From the NCBI GenBank assembly GCA_002408185.1, contig DHQV01000111.1, positions 39,531-57,254 of the forward strand: a stretch of 17,724 nt of DNA, read 5' to 3'. The notes beneath the pieces are model-generated. The model saw only the letters and a list, made by a program, of their open reading frames with translations. It was not told the DNA's origin and made no database searches. This document shows positions 1-7,469 of this stretch, piece after piece. The DNA is from Deltaproteobacteria bacterium UBA5329. Lineage in GTDB: Bacteria; Desulfobacterota; Syntrophorhabdia; Syntrophorhabdales; Syntrophorhabdaceae. Each line of letters begins with the position of its first letter. The stretch's first letter is position 1. Position numbers and translations under genes: made by a program.

Positions 1-837
1 GTTAAGGACGACAAGCCTCGGTTTTTCAAGCATCTCTTTCTTGTAAGCCCCGAGTTCATCGAGGAGGGTGGCATAATCCCCCCTTATGTCGTCTGAAGAA
101 AGGTCGAGCACAATGAGAAGCGCCCCCGTCCTTTCGATATGCTTTAAAAATGCCAGTCCCAGTCCTTTCCCCCGGGAAGCCCCTTCAATGATGCCTGGAA
201 TATCGGCGATCACGAATTTCTTTTCTTCGTCGTCCAGCACCCCGAGACTGGGGTTCAATGTCGTAAACGGATAGTCGCCAACTTTCGGCCTTGCCTGCGT
301 CAGGCGGGAGATCAGGGTCGACTTCCCGGCGTTCGGGTGGCCTACGAGGCCTATATCCGCGAGAAGCTTAAGATCAAGGCGAAGGTACCTGCTTTCGCCC
401 TCTTCTCCTGGGTCGAACTCGAGGGGTGCCTTGTGCGTCGGCGTGACGAACCGGGCGTTGCCCCGGCCGCCGCGTCCACCTTTTGCCGCAATATGGGTCT
501 GTCCATCCTTAAGGACATGAAATAATGCAACCGACGAGTCACGGTCGTAAACGACCGTGCCGAGGGGCACGTTTATTATGATGTCGCTGCCTTCCCTGCC
601 GGTCTTGTTCCTGCCCGATCCGGCCTTTCCGTTTTCGGCTTTATATTTTCGCTTGTATCTGAAATCATGGAGGCTCGCGAGGTCCTTATTCCCTGCTATG
701 ATAACGTCTCCTCCCTTTCCGCCATCACCGCCGTCAGGTCCGCCTCGCGGAATGAATTTTTCTCGTCGGAAACTTACACAGCCGCTCCCACCTCGTCCAG
801 CTTCAACGTATATGGTCGCTTCATCAATAAACTTCAT
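1..837 (-). CDS. obgE: GTPase Obg/CgtA (partial, C-terminus beyond window)
   Basis: Obg-family GTPase that binds the large ribosomal subunit and acts in ribosome assembly and stress control. The frame reads from an ATG at 837 to base 1, giving 279 residues. It begins MKFIDEATIYVEAGRGGSGC and continues into the glycine-rich Obg fold (GGPDGGDGGKGGDV, GGRGGRGN). The G domain follows: P-loop GHPNAGKS near residue 167, switch region YPFTTLNPSLG, and G3 DIPGIIEGA. The window ends at the Asn that should open the NKxD motif, so the rest of the G domain and any C-terminal domain are missing. The start overlaps the rpmA stop in a TGATG junction, which suggests translational coupling. It is the third gene of the conserved rplU-rpmA-obg operon. 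The identification is secure. Confidence 0.97.
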   Translation of the reverse strand, partial: MKFIDEATIYVEAGRGGSGCVSFRREKFIPRGGPDGGDGGKGGDVIIAGNKDLASLHDFRYKRKYKAENGKAGSGRNKTGREGSDIIINVPLGTVVYDRDSSVALFHVLKDGQTHIAAKGGRGGRGNARFVTPTHKAPLEFDPGEEGESRYLRLDLKLLADIGLVGHPNAGKSTLISRLTQARPKVGDYPFTTLNPSLGVLDDEEKKFVIADIPGIIEGASRGKGLGLAFLKHIERTGALLIVLDLSSDDIRGDYATLLDELGAYKKEMLEKPRLVVLN

Positions 838-1088
838 CAAGCGAGGAGAACATGCGCCCTTCTTTTGTCACCTGATACGTCGAATTTCACGATCCCGTCG
901 ATCAAGGCAAAGAGGGTGTCGTCTTTGCCGATGCCAACATTCTGCCCTGGATGGATCTTTGTGCCATGCTGTCTGACAATAATGCTTCCGGCCTTGATGG
1001 ACTGTCCGCCGTATATCTTCACGCCGAGCCTCTGGCCCTGACTGTCGCGTCCGTTCCGAGAACTGCCGCCTGCTTTTTTATGTGCCAT
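837..1088 (-). CDS. rpmA: 50S ribosomal protein L27
   Basis: L27 lies near the peptidyl-transferase centre of the 50S subunit. The 83-residue product starts MAHKKAGGSSRNGRDSQGQR and contains the family-typical IKAGSIIVRQHGTKIHPG segment. The length is normal. The N-terminus carries no cleavable extension of the Firmicutes type. It begins one base after the rplU stop codon, with a GGAG-like ribosome site inside the end of rplU. Its TGA overlaps the obgE ATG. Expression is expected from the promoter at 1445-1474. Confidence 0.98.
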   Translation of the reverse strand: MAHKKAGGSSRNGRDSQGQRLGVKIYGGQSIKAGSIIVRQHGTKIHPGQNVGIGKDDTLFALIDGIVKFDVSGDKRRAHVLLA

Positions 1089-1089
1089 T

Positions 1090-1407
1090 TTATGCCTCCA
1101 CTACGATCTTCTCTACAAGCAGTTCCGTAAAAGGCTGCCGGTGACCTTTTTTCACCTTGTAGTCTTTCCGCCTCTTGTGTTTGAAGACCGTGATCTTTTT
1201 GTCTCTTCCCTGGGCAACAACTTTCCCGTTGATATATGCACCTGAGACATATGGACTTCCGATAAGCGTTGCCTCTCCGGTATTGACGGCAAGAACATTC
1301 TCGAGCTTAACCTCGTCGCCTTCGGTGCCGGCGAATTTTTCGAGCCTGACTTTCTTCCCCTCTTCGATCTTATACTGCTTGCCGCCGTTCTCGATGATCG
1401 CGTACAT
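1090..1407 (-). CDS. rplU: 50S ribosomal protein L21
   Basis: L21 is a structural protein of the 50S subunit that binds 23S rRNA. The 105-residue product begins MYAIIENGGKQYKIEEGKKV and carries the conserved basic stretch FKHKRRKDYKVKKGHRQPFT near the C-terminus, the family signature. The length is normal. The start is supported by AAGGAG at 1414-1419, six bases upstream of the ATG. It is the first gene of the operon. The untranslated leader from the predicted promoter is only about 30 bases, so no long regulatory leader is visible. Confidence 0.98.
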   Translation of the reverse strand: MYAIIENGGKQYKIEEGKKVRLEKFAGTEGDEVKLENVLAVNTGEATLIGSPYVSGAYINGKVVAQGRDKKITVFKHKRRKDYKVKKGHRQPFTELLVEKIVVEA

Positions 1408-1444
1408 GTGATACTCCTTGGCTTAGGTTCTGAAAAAACTACAT

Positions 1445-1474
1445 ATATTATGATAGGGACGTCAGAAAAGTCAA
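1445..1474 (-). promoter_or_regulatory. Sigma-70 promoter of rplU-rpmA-obgE
   Basis: On the minus strand, TTGACT at 1474-1469 is followed by overlapping -10 choices: CATAAT (1452-1447, 16-base spacer) or TAATAT (1450-1445, 18-base spacer). Transcription would start near 1437-1440, about 30 bases before the rplU start. It lies back to back with the tRNA promoter on the other strand. Confidence 0.7.
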
Positions 1475-1513
1475 TAGTAACAAGCCAGATACGTCATTTT
1501 GACAGTAAAACTA

Positions 1514-1542
1514 TGGACTTTTAGAAGGCTATCCGTTATATT
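1514..1542 (+). promoter_or_regulatory. Probable promoter of tRNA-Pro / surE unit
   Basis: TGGACT (1514-1519), a 17-base spacer and TATATT (1537-1542) place a start near 1549, a few bases before the mature tRNA 5' end at 1553. A better -35 hexamer (TTGACA, 1499-1504) exists upstream, but nothing convincing sits at the right distance from it. Confidence 0.5.
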
Positions 1543-1552
1543 AGATATCCAT

Positions 1553-1628
1553 CGGGGCGTAGCGCAGCATGGTTTAGCGCACTTGCTTGGGGTGCAAGAG
1601 GCCGCAGGTTCAAATCCCGTCGCCCCGA
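1553..1628 (+). tRNA. tRNA-Pro, anticodon GGG
   Basis: A complete 76-base cloverleaf is visible. Acceptor CGGGGCG pairs with CGCCCCG (7 bp). The D stem is GCGC/GCGC. The anticodon stem CTTGC/GCAAG closes loop TTGGGGT with anticodon GGG at 1589-1591. A 5-base variable loop and the TTCAAAT T loop follow, then discriminator A at 1628. CCA is not encoded. The T stem GCAGG/CCCGT contains an A-C mismatch (position 51-63) and a G-T end pair. The tRNA should read CCC and CCU codons. It lies 30 bases upstream of surE on the same strand and is probably co-transcribed with it. Confidence 0.95.
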
Positions 1629-1657
1629 TATTTTTAGTTTCCAAGACCGGGTAATTC

Positions 1658-2410
1658 TTGCTTATCCTTCTCACCAACGACGACGGTATTCATTCAAAAG
1701 GCATTCTGACTCTGGGAAAGCAACTGTCAAAAAACAATGACGTCTACCTGATAGCGCCAGAGCGCGAACGTACCTGCGTCGGCCATGCTGTTACTTTACA
1801 CAAGCCGCTCAGGATCCGTGAAATTTCCGAGCGGGCATACGCCACGAACGGGACCCCCGCAGACTGCGTCCTACTGGGCATTCATGCGGTACTCCCGAGA
1901 AAACCCGATTTTGTCGTGTCCGGTATAAACACGGGGCCGAATATGGGCCAGGACGTAAATTACTCCGGGACCGTGGCCGCCGCCAAGGAAGGGGCCTTTC
2001 TCAATATCCCGTCAATGGCGGTATCGATCTGCGCCCGCCAGGAATTTCTGTTCGAAGATGCTGCCGGGGTCGCCGAAACGGTGATCGAGGCACTAAGTGA
2101 AACGGCAATGCCCGAGGGCACTTTCGCTAACGTCAATATTCCCAACCTTCCGCGTGATATGCTGAAAGGTTTTTCCGTGACAAGGCTCGGCAAAAGAATA
2201 TATAATGATATTGTCCACGAAAGAATAGACCCGCGCGGCGGAAAATATTACTGGATCGGCGGCAATGGGGATAAATACGAACGCAAACGCGGCACTGATT
2301 TTTATGCGGTGGAAAAAGGCTTCGTATCGGTTACGCCCCTTGGCCTTGATATAACGAACGTAAGTTCGATAAAATTCTATAAAAATCATTTCAGGAGGAG
2401 GTTTCCATGA
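1658..2410 (+). CDS. surE: 5'/3'-nucleotidase SurE
   Basis: SurE is a metal-dependent phosphatase acting on nucleoside 5'/3'-monophosphates and some polyphosphates in the cytoplasm. The 250-residue product has the family hallmarks: N-terminal TNDDGIHSKG (metal-binding D8, D9), SGINTGPNMGQDVNYSGTVA (residues 88-107, with metal-ligand Asn91) and the following AAAKEG. Thr39 stands where E. coli SurE has metal-contacting Ser39, a conservative change. The start must be TTG, because an in-frame TAA lies at 1652-1654 and no ATG fits the conserved N-terminus. No good Shine-Dalgarno site precedes it, so initiation may be weak. It overlaps the next gene by ATGA and probably shares a transcript with the tRNA. 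Confidence 0.96.
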   Translation: MLILLTNDDGIHSKGILTLGKQLSKNNDVYLIAPERERTCVGHAVTLHKPLRIREISERAYATNGTPADCVLLGIHAVLPRKPDFVVSGINTGPNMGQDVNYSGTVAAAKEGAFLNIPSMAVSICARQEFLFEDAAGVAETVIEALSETAMPEGTFANVNIPNLPRDMLKGFSVTRLGKRIYNDIVHERIDPRGGKYYWIGGNGDKYERKRGTDFYAVEKGFVSVTPLGLDITNVSSIKFYKNHFRRRFP

Positions 2411-3507
2411 AGACAACGTTGTCCATTATCAAGGCTGATATCGGGAGTATCGGTGGACATATATGTCCCAGCAAGCCGCTCATTGATAAGGTTAAAGAAT
2501 TTGTCGCATCGGAGAGCAAAGGCCTGGTGAGCGATTTTTTTGTGAGCCATACCGGCGATGACGTTGCAATACTTTTCGCCCATACAAATGGCGTGGGTTA
2601 CGAGAAACTCCATAAGCTTGCCTGGGATGCTTTCCTCGCCGGCACACAGGTAGCGAAACAGCAGGGCCTCTACGGCGCGGGTCAGGACCTGTTGAAAGAC
2701 TCTTTTTCAGGCAATGTCAAGGGCATGGGCCCGGCCGTTGCCGAAATGGAATTCGAGGAGCGCCCCAATGAGCCTTTCGTGATGTTCGCCGCAGACAAGA
2801 CTGACCCGGGCGCCTACAATTTGCCCCTCTATCTCATGTTTTGCGACCCGATGTACAACTCCGGCCTTATCCTGTCCCCGAACATGGCCAAAGGGTTTAA
2901 ATTCGTAATAATGGATGTCGCGCATACCGAAGGCGACAAGGTGATAGAACTGAATGCGCCCGAGGACATGTACGATATCGCCGCACTGCTTCGCGACAAC
3001 GAGCGCTATGTCGTCGAGTCGGTCTATTCCCGCGAGACGGGCGAAATCGCCGCTTCATGCTGCACATCACGGCTCCACAATATCGCCGGAAAATACACCG
3101 GAAAAGACGATCCCGTCATGCTCGTTCGCTGCCAGGGGCCTTTCCCGGCAACTGGCGAAGTACTGGCCCCTTTCAACATCGGCCACTACGTTGCCGGCTT
3201 CATGCGCGGAAGTCATACCGGGCCGTTAATGCCGGTCAAGATGAATTCCACCGTATCCTTCTTCGACGGCCCCCCCGTGGTCGCCGCGATGGGATTTTGT
3301 GTGCACGAAGGCAAACTGACGGACGCTGCGGACTGCTTCGACCACCCGTATTGGGATTACATAAGGACGAAAGTGTCCCGCAAGGCAACCGAGATCCGTC
3401 AGCAGGGCTTCTCCGGAGCCGCGATGCTTCCGTACAGCGAGCTCGAATACGGCGGAATCGTGAAGAAGATGGAAAAACTCGAGCCGATGTTTAAGGTCAG
3501 GAGATAA
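2407..3507 (+). CDS. fbp: Fructose-1,6-bisphosphate aldolase/phosphatase (archaeal type V)
   Basis: This enzyme family condenses DHAP and glyceraldehyde-3-phosphate to fructose-1,6-bisphosphate and then dephosphorylates it, making gluconeogenesis effectively one-way. The 366-residue product starts MKTTLSIIKADIGSIGGHIC. It shows candidate metal ligands D11, H18 and D51/D52 (HTGDD) and AADKTDPGAYN (128-138). The AGKYTGKDDP segment has Tyr230 and Lys233, matching the Tyr/Lys pair used for the aldolase Schiff base in the archaeal enzyme. Length is typical. A strong AGGAGGAG at 2393-2400 precedes the ATG, which overlaps the surE stop. The family is widespread in archaea and deep-branching bacteria; its presence suggests autotrophic or gluconeogenic growth. 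Confidence 0.95.
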   Translation: MKTTLSIIKADIGSIGGHICPSKPLIDKVKEFVASESKGLVSDFFVSHTGDDVAILFAHTNGVGYEKLHKLAWDAFLAGTQVAKQQGLYGAGQDLLKDSFSGNVKGMGPAVAEMEFEERPNEPFVMFAADKTDPGAYNLPLYLMFCDPMYNSGLILSPNMAKGFKFVIMDVAHTEGDKVIELNAPEDMYDIAALLRDNERYVVESVYSRETGEIAASCCTSRLHNIAGKYTGKDDPVMLVRCQGPFPATGEVLAPFNIGHYVAGFMRGSHTGPLMPVKMNSTVSFFDGPPVVAAMGFCVHEGKLTDAADCFDHPYWDYIRTKVSRKATEIRQQGFSGAAMLPYSELEYGGIVKKMEKLEPMFKVRR

Positions 3508-3544
3508 AAACGTCTCAAGTTTCAGGCTAAGGACAAAATAATTG

Positions 3545-3574
3545 GGCCGTGTCGAATTGGCACGGCCTTCTTTT
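3545..3574 (+). terminator. Rho-independent terminator after fbp
   Basis: GGCCGTG (3545-3551) pairs perfectly with CACGGCC (3561-3567) around a 9-base loop, followed by TTCTTTT. It sits about 40 bases after the fbp stop and ends the tRNA-surE-fbp unit. Confidence 0.85.
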
Positions 3575-3585
3575 CAATACCTTCA

Positions 3586-3765
3586 ATCCGTCATCCCGGC
3601 GAACAGGCGGTGTCACAATTATTTTTTCTGCCTGATGCGCTTACAATGACGGGATTCACTCTCCCCGTCATTCCCGGCTTGCCGGGATCCAAAAGCAACA
3701 AAGACGCTGGAATGACGCCGTTGGAGGATTGCGACGCAGCTTCGAAAGTCGGGATGACGGCAGGA
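3586..3765. repeat. Degenerate REP-like intergenic repeats
   Basis: Several copies of a CCGTCATTCCCGG-type unit occur in alternating orientation: CCGTCATCCCGG at 3588-3599, AATGACGGGA at 3645-3654, CCCGTCATTCCCGG at 3664-3677 (continuing as CTTGCCGGGATCC, a short hairpin), GGAATGACG at about 3709-3717, and GTCGGGATGACGG at 3749-3760 (partly diverged). This resembles the widespread extragenic palindromes of the CGTCATTCCCGCG...CGGGAATGACG type. No coding sequence is supported between fbp and miaB; the frames that run through it consist of repeat-derived sequence. Confidence 0.65.
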
Positions 3766-3807
3766 GCCGGCCTGTCTGGCTTCAGGTGTGCCCCAGGACT
3801 TGTACGG

Positions 3808-3838
3808 TTGGACGGAACGCATCGATATATGTTAAAAT
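3808..3838 (+). promoter_or_regulatory. Possible promoter of miaB operon
   Basis: TAAAAT at 3833-3838 matches the -10 consensus in five of six positions. The only upstream candidate is TTGGAC at 3808-3813, with a long 19-base spacer, so the -35 is weak. The start would fall near 3845, leaving a leader of about 27 bases. Confidence 0.35.
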
Positions 3839-3845
3839 CAGTCGC

Positions 3846-3860
3846 TTGAGACATGAGACC
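3846..3860. repeat. 15-bp repeat, copy 1 (inverted partner at 17686)
   Basis: TTGAGACATGAGACC lies just upstream of miaB. Its exact reverse complement occurs after mreB. The unit itself contains GAGAC twice, separated by AT. Function unknown. Confidence 0.5.
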
Positions 3861-3871
3861 GGGTTTAATTT

Positions 3872-5170
3872 ATGCGCTTTTTAATTGAAAACTTCGGCTG
3901 CCAGATGAACGACCATGACATGGAAAAGATGGCGTCTGTCCTCATTGACCATGGCCATTCGGTTGCCTTAAGCGTCGAAGACGCGGATATCGTTATCGTG
4001 AACACATGCTGCATCCGGCAAAAGGCTGAACAGAAGTTTTTCAGCCTCATGGGAAGGCTTCAGCATGCCAGGAAAAGAACGGGCCTTATCCTGGGGGTGA
4101 CGGGATGTGTCGCCGAGCAGGAGAAAGAAAATATCTTTGAGCGTCTACCGTTCATAGATTTTTCACTGGGACCGTCGAACATACATAAAATTGCCGAGGC
4201 CGTGGAAAATGCGAAAGTGAACATACGGACCGAGGGCTTCGGCGATAACGGTCGCTCACCATCGCTCTTTATCAGGCCGCACAATACCCGAAACGGGGTC
4301 AAGGGTTTCGTTACGATCATGAAGGGCTGCAATAATTTCTGCAGTTACTGCGTGGTGCCGTATGTGCGGGGCCGTGAAGAATCGAGGCCGAGTGCGGATG
4401 TCCTGTCCGAGGTCCGTGAGATGGCCGAGCGCGGCATGATAGAGATCACTCTTCTCGGCCAGAACGTGAATTCCTATAATAATGGCAACAGCGACCTTTC
4501 ATTCCCGCAGCTTCTCAGGAAGATCGACGAGATACCAGAAATTTCGCGCATTCGCTTCGTTACATCGCATCCCAAGGATATATCGCAGGAACTTATTGAA
4601 TGTTTCGGCAGCTTGAGGACTCTGTGCGAGTCCATTCATCTGCCTTTTCAGTCGGGTTCAGACCGGATCCTCGCCTTGATGAACAGAGGATACACCTCGG
4701 GAGACTATCTCGGGAAGGTCGAGGCATTGAAAAAACAGTGCCCGGGAATAGCCATAACTGCAGACTGCATCGTCGGCTTTCCGGGAGAGACCGACGAAGA
4801 TTTTGAACAGACGATGAGACTCATGGAAAACGTCAGGTTTGACGGCATATTTTCCTTTATATATTCAGCCCGAAAATTCACTGCCGCGGCAGGGCTGCCG
4901 GACCCTGTTCCGCAGCATGTGGCCCATGAACGGTTGACCCGTTTCCAGAAGCGCCAGAGGGAAATAACCCTCGAAGCAAACAGGGGTGCCGAAGGAAAGA
5001 AAATGGAGGTACTTGTCGAGGGCCCGAGCAAGAACTCACCCGACGAACTCACAGGCAGGACGCGCACTGGCAAGATAGTCAACTTCACCGGCGGCGCGGG
5101 CATGGTTTACAAATTAGTGGAAGTGGATATAATAAAAGGGTATGCTAATTCATTACGGGGCAAGTTATAA
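3872..5170 (+). CDS. miaB: tRNA-2-methylthio-N6-dimethylallyladenosine synthase MiaB
   Basis: MiaB is a radical-SAM methylthiotransferase that converts i6A to ms2i6A at position 37 of tRNAs reading UNN codons. The 432-residue product has the N-terminal UPF0004 domain with auxiliary-cluster cysteines C10, C46 and C79. The radical-SAM motif CNNFCSYC has C153, C157 and C160. GFPGETDEDF and the C-terminal TRAM region (about 370-432, ending in KGYANSLRGKL) follow. The TRNGVKGFVTIMKGCNN segment and the LLGQNVNSYN signature distinguish it from MtaB and RimO. The ATG start gives the standard N-terminus NFGCQMNDHD. No strong Shine-Dalgarno site is visible. It heads a cluster with DUF151, PHP and hisC genes. 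Confidence 0.96.
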   Translation: MRFLIENFGCQMNDHDMEKMASVLIDHGHSVALSVEDADIVIVNTCCIRQKAEQKFFSLMGRLQHARKRTGLILGVTGCVAEQEKENIFERLPFIDFSLGPSNIHKIAEAVENAKVNIRTEGFGDNGRSPSLFIRPHNTRNGVKGFVTIMKGCNNFCSYCVVPYVRGREESRPSADVLSEVREMAERGMIEITLLGQNVNSYNNGNSDLSFPQLLRKIDEIPEISRIRFVTSHPKDISQELIECFGSLRTLCESIHLPFQSGSDRILALMNRGYTSGDYLGKVEALKKQCPGIAITADCIVGFPGETDEDFEQTMRLMENVRFDGIFSFIYSARKFTAAAGLPDPVPQHVAHERLTRFQKRQREITLEANRGAEGKKMEVLVEGPSKNSPDELTGRTRTGKIVNFTGGAGMVYKLVEVDIIKGYANSLRGKL

Positions 5171-5191
5171 AATGCTCCGGGGAGGCAAGCG

Positions 5192-5692
5192 ATGCTCAAA
5201 GAGATGAAAGTTGCAGGGATCACGGTTGACCCGTTCACAAATACCCCGATCATCCTCTTGAAGGATGTAGAGGAAAAGGATGTACTGCCTATATGGATCG
5301 GCCTTCTCGAAGCTTCGAGCATCGCAACGGCCCTTGAGAACATAGAAACCCCGAGGCCCATGACCCATGACCTAATCAAGAATATTCTGGATAGCCTGGG
5401 CGTGAAGGTGCTCAAGATCGAGGTAAATGACCTCAAGGACAACACTTACTACGCGCTCATACATGTCGATGTCAATAAGAAACGCATGGTCATCGATTCG
5501 CGCCCGAGCGATGCGATAGCCATCGCCCTTCGCACAAAAGCACCTATTTTTGTTGAAGAAAGCGTAATCCAGCGTTCGGCGAAGGTCGACCTCACAACCC
5601 AGAAAGAAGACAAGGTAGTATCGGAAAGCTCGGATTGGGAGGATATCCTGGAAAATCTCTCTCAGGACGATTTCGGCAAATATAAAATGTAA
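5192..5692 (+). CDS. Bifunctional nuclease family protein (DUF151/BFN)
   Basis: The 166-residue product matches the DUF151 (bifunctional nuclease, BFN) family. It shows VAGITVDPFTNTPIILLKD at the N-terminus, LPIWIGLLEASSIATALE (about residues 32-49), the conserved RPMTHDLIKNIL stretch and DSRPSDAIAIALRTKAPIFV. Plant members have RNase/DNase activity; the bacterial role is poorly defined. A short acidic tail (SSDWEDILENLSQDDFGKY) follows the domain. GGGGAGG at 5179-5185 supports the ATG. It starts 21 bases after miaB, a pairing seen in other bacteria, and is certainly in the same unit. Family assignment is firm; biochemical function is not. Confidence 0.9.
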   Translation: MLKEMKVAGITVDPFTNTPIILLKDVEEKDVLPIWIGLLEASSIATALENIETPRPMTHDLIKNILDSLGVKVLKIEVNDLKDNTYYALIHVDVNKKRMVIDSRPSDAIAIALRTKAPIFVEESVIQRSAKVDLTTQKEDKVVSESSDWEDILENLSQDDFGKYKM

Positions 5693-5694
5693 TT

Positions 5695-6348
5695 ATGATC
5701 GACCTGCACACGCATAGCCTCTTAAGTGACGGCGAACTGTTGCCCATTGAACTTGCCCGCCGGGCAAAGGTAAATGGCTATACAATACTCGGCATTTCGG
5801 ACCACGTCGACATAACGACCATCGAAAATGTTGCGGCATCGATCTTGAAGATCAAAAACTACGCGGAACTGCATGAAGGCCTGACTATCGTACCTGGCTG
5901 TGAACTGACCCACTGTCCTGCCAGACAGATCGGTGAACTTACGGTACTTGCCCGCAAACTCGGATTTGCCTACGTGGTTGTACACGGGGAAACGATAGCC
6001 GAACCTGTCGAGGAAGGGACCAACGCCGCCGCGATAGAGGCGGGTGTGGATATCCTGGCACACCCGGGCTTGATCACGGAGAAAGAGGTTGAAGATGCCA
6101 TGAACCGGGGTGTCCTCCTTGAAATAAGCGCCCGGAAGGGACATTCGTTGACGAACGGCCATGTGGCGAGGTTTGCCAGGTCGATCGGCGCGAAATTGAT
6201 CCTCAATACCGATGCACACAGCCCGTCTGACCTGATAACCGATGAACAGGGCCTGCGTGTAGTACGGGGAGCGGGCCTTGACATCGAGGATTTCGGGGAT
6301 ATGCAGAAAAATGCACGGGCACTAGTACGAAAGATAATAACGGGCTGA
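5695..6348 (+). CDS. PHP-domain phosphoesterase, histidinol-phosphatase-like
   Basis: A PHP-superfamily metal phosphoesterase of 217 residues. All expected metal-ligand motifs are present: HTHSLLSDGE (H5, H7, D12), SDHVD (H37), E70 in CELTH, HGE (H98), AHPG (H123) and NTDAH (D173, H175), so it should be catalytically competent. It is shorter than the Bacillus-type histidinol phosphatase HisK. Its tight position between DUF151 (2 bases upstream) and hisC (6 bases downstream) suggests it could supply the histidinol-phosphate phosphatase step after HisC. An alternative is a nucleotide or signalling phosphodiesterase of the same fold. The superfamily call is secure; the substrate is inference. 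Confidence 0.85.
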   Translation: MIDLHTHSLLSDGELLPIELARRAKVNGYTILGISDHVDITTIENVAASILKIKNYAELHEGLTIVPGCELTHCPARQIGELTVLARKLGFAYVVVHGETIAEPVEEGTNAAAIEAGVDILAHPGLITEKEVEDAMNRGVLLEISARKGHSLTNGHVARFARSIGAKLILNTDAHSPSDLITDEQGLRVVRGAGLDIEDFGDMQKNARALVRKIITG

Positions 6349-6354
6349 TCATCT

Positions 6355-7422
6355 ATGAAGTTCACCATAAGCGACAGCGTGAAGAATATTCCCTATTACC
6401 CCAAGGCCCTTATGTACGGCCACGAAGATGGGTGGGTCCGTCTGTCTTCCAACGAGAATCCGTACCCGCCCTCGAGTGATGTCCTCGAGGCCATCCTCGA
6501 TGCACTATTCGCGGTAAACCGTTATCCCGGGGGCGAAAAGGAACTGAAAGACGACCTCGCTGCACATTATGGTCTTGCAGGCGACAATTTTCTTATCGGC
6601 AACGGCTCGAATGAACTTATCGAAATGTCGTTCCGGGCAATGAAGCACGATAGGCGCAATCGCGTCATCGTCACCGAATCCTCGTTCGCTTTCTACGAGA
6701 TCGCCGCACGTATCTATGGCTACGAGACCAGGAAGGTGCCTCTGGCAAGCCTTACCACGGACCTCGGCAAAATAGCGGACGCGATCGATGAAAGGACGCG
6801 GATCATCTTTCTGAACAATCCTTTGAACCCGACAGGCACCATATACGAAGACAGTGATTTTGAAAATTTCCTCAGGTCCGTTCCTTCCGATATTCTTGTT
6901 GTCGTCGACGAGGCGTACGCGGAATTTGCACAAAGCCCGCGGTTCCCCAGGACCTTATCGTATATAAAGGACTACCCCGTCCTTATCTTCAGGACATTCT
7001 CGAAGGCATACGGCCTCGCCGGCCTTCGGGTAGGCTACTGTATCGGGGACCCGGAGCTTGTCTCTTTTCTCGAGAGAACAAAACAGCCTTTCAGCATTAA
7101 CCTGATAGCTATCCTTGCCGCCCGGGCCGCCCTTCAAGATCAGGCACGGCTCAAAAAGGTACTCAATAACAGTGCACTCGCGAAAAGCTTTTACTATGAT
7201 GTCCTTAAAGCTATGGCCCTTGAGTATATACCTTCGGAAGCAAATTTCGTTCTTATCCGCATAGGGGACAAAGCAGAGGAAATTACTCACAAGCTTTTTG
7301 AGAAGAAGGTGCTGGTCCGATTCATGGGGTCCTACGGATTTCCCGACTGCATTCGGGTCTCCTTCGGCACCCCTGCCGAAAATAAACGATGCATTGAAGA
7401 ACTGAAGAAGCTCGTCCGGTAG
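6355..7422 (+). CDS. hisC: Histidinol-phosphate aminotransferase
   Basis: A class I/II PLP-dependent aminotransferase interconverting imidazole-acetol phosphate and histidinol phosphate with glutamate/2-oxoglutarate. The 355-residue length is typical. Visible motifs: LSSNENPYPPS (30-40), NRYPGG (55-60), GNGSNELI (82-89), NNPLNPTG (154-161), VVVDEAYAEF with PLP-ring Asp185, and FRTFSKAYGLAGLRVGY with Schiff-base Lys217 and phosphate-binding Arg225. It follows the PHP gene by 6 bases without a clear Shine-Dalgarno site. Activity toward aromatic amino acids, as in some HisC homologues, cannot be excluded. It converges on metX; the 47-base gap shows only a weak hairpin (CGGAT/ATCCG, about 7452-7467) with no T tract. 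Confidence 0.93.
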   Translation: MKFTISDSVKNIPYYPKALMYGHEDGWVRLSSNENPYPPSSDVLEAILDALFAVNRYPGGEKELKDDLAAHYGLAGDNFLIGNGSNELIEMSFRAMKHDRRNRVIVTESSFAFYEIAARIYGYETRKVPLASLTTDLGKIADAIDERTRIIFLNNPLNPTGTIYEDSDFENFLRSVPSDILVVVDEAYAEFAQSPRFPRTLSYIKDYPVLIFRTFSKAYGLAGLRVGYCIGDPELVSFLERTKQPFSINLIAILAARAALQDQARLKKVLNNSALAKSFYYDVLKAMALEYIPSEANFVLIRIGDKAEEITHKLFEKKVLVRFMGSYGFPDCIRVSFGTPAENKRCIEELKKLVR

Positions 7423-7469
7423 TAGCCGACGACAGGCAAGCGGTCTCGTCCGGATCGCTACATCCGTTC

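Noticed and set aside
837..1041. Plus-strand frames opposite rpmA and obgE
   Set aside because: Antisense shadows of clearly identified genes.
1471..1677. Minus-strand 68-codon frame containing GATGFEPAAS
   Set aside because: This is the well-known spurious frame produced by reading antisense through a tRNA gene; it lies over tRNA-Pro and the promoters.
7423..7469. Possible terminator between hisC and metX
   Set aside because: Only a 5-bp CGGAT/ATCCG hairpin with no T tract; not enough to call.
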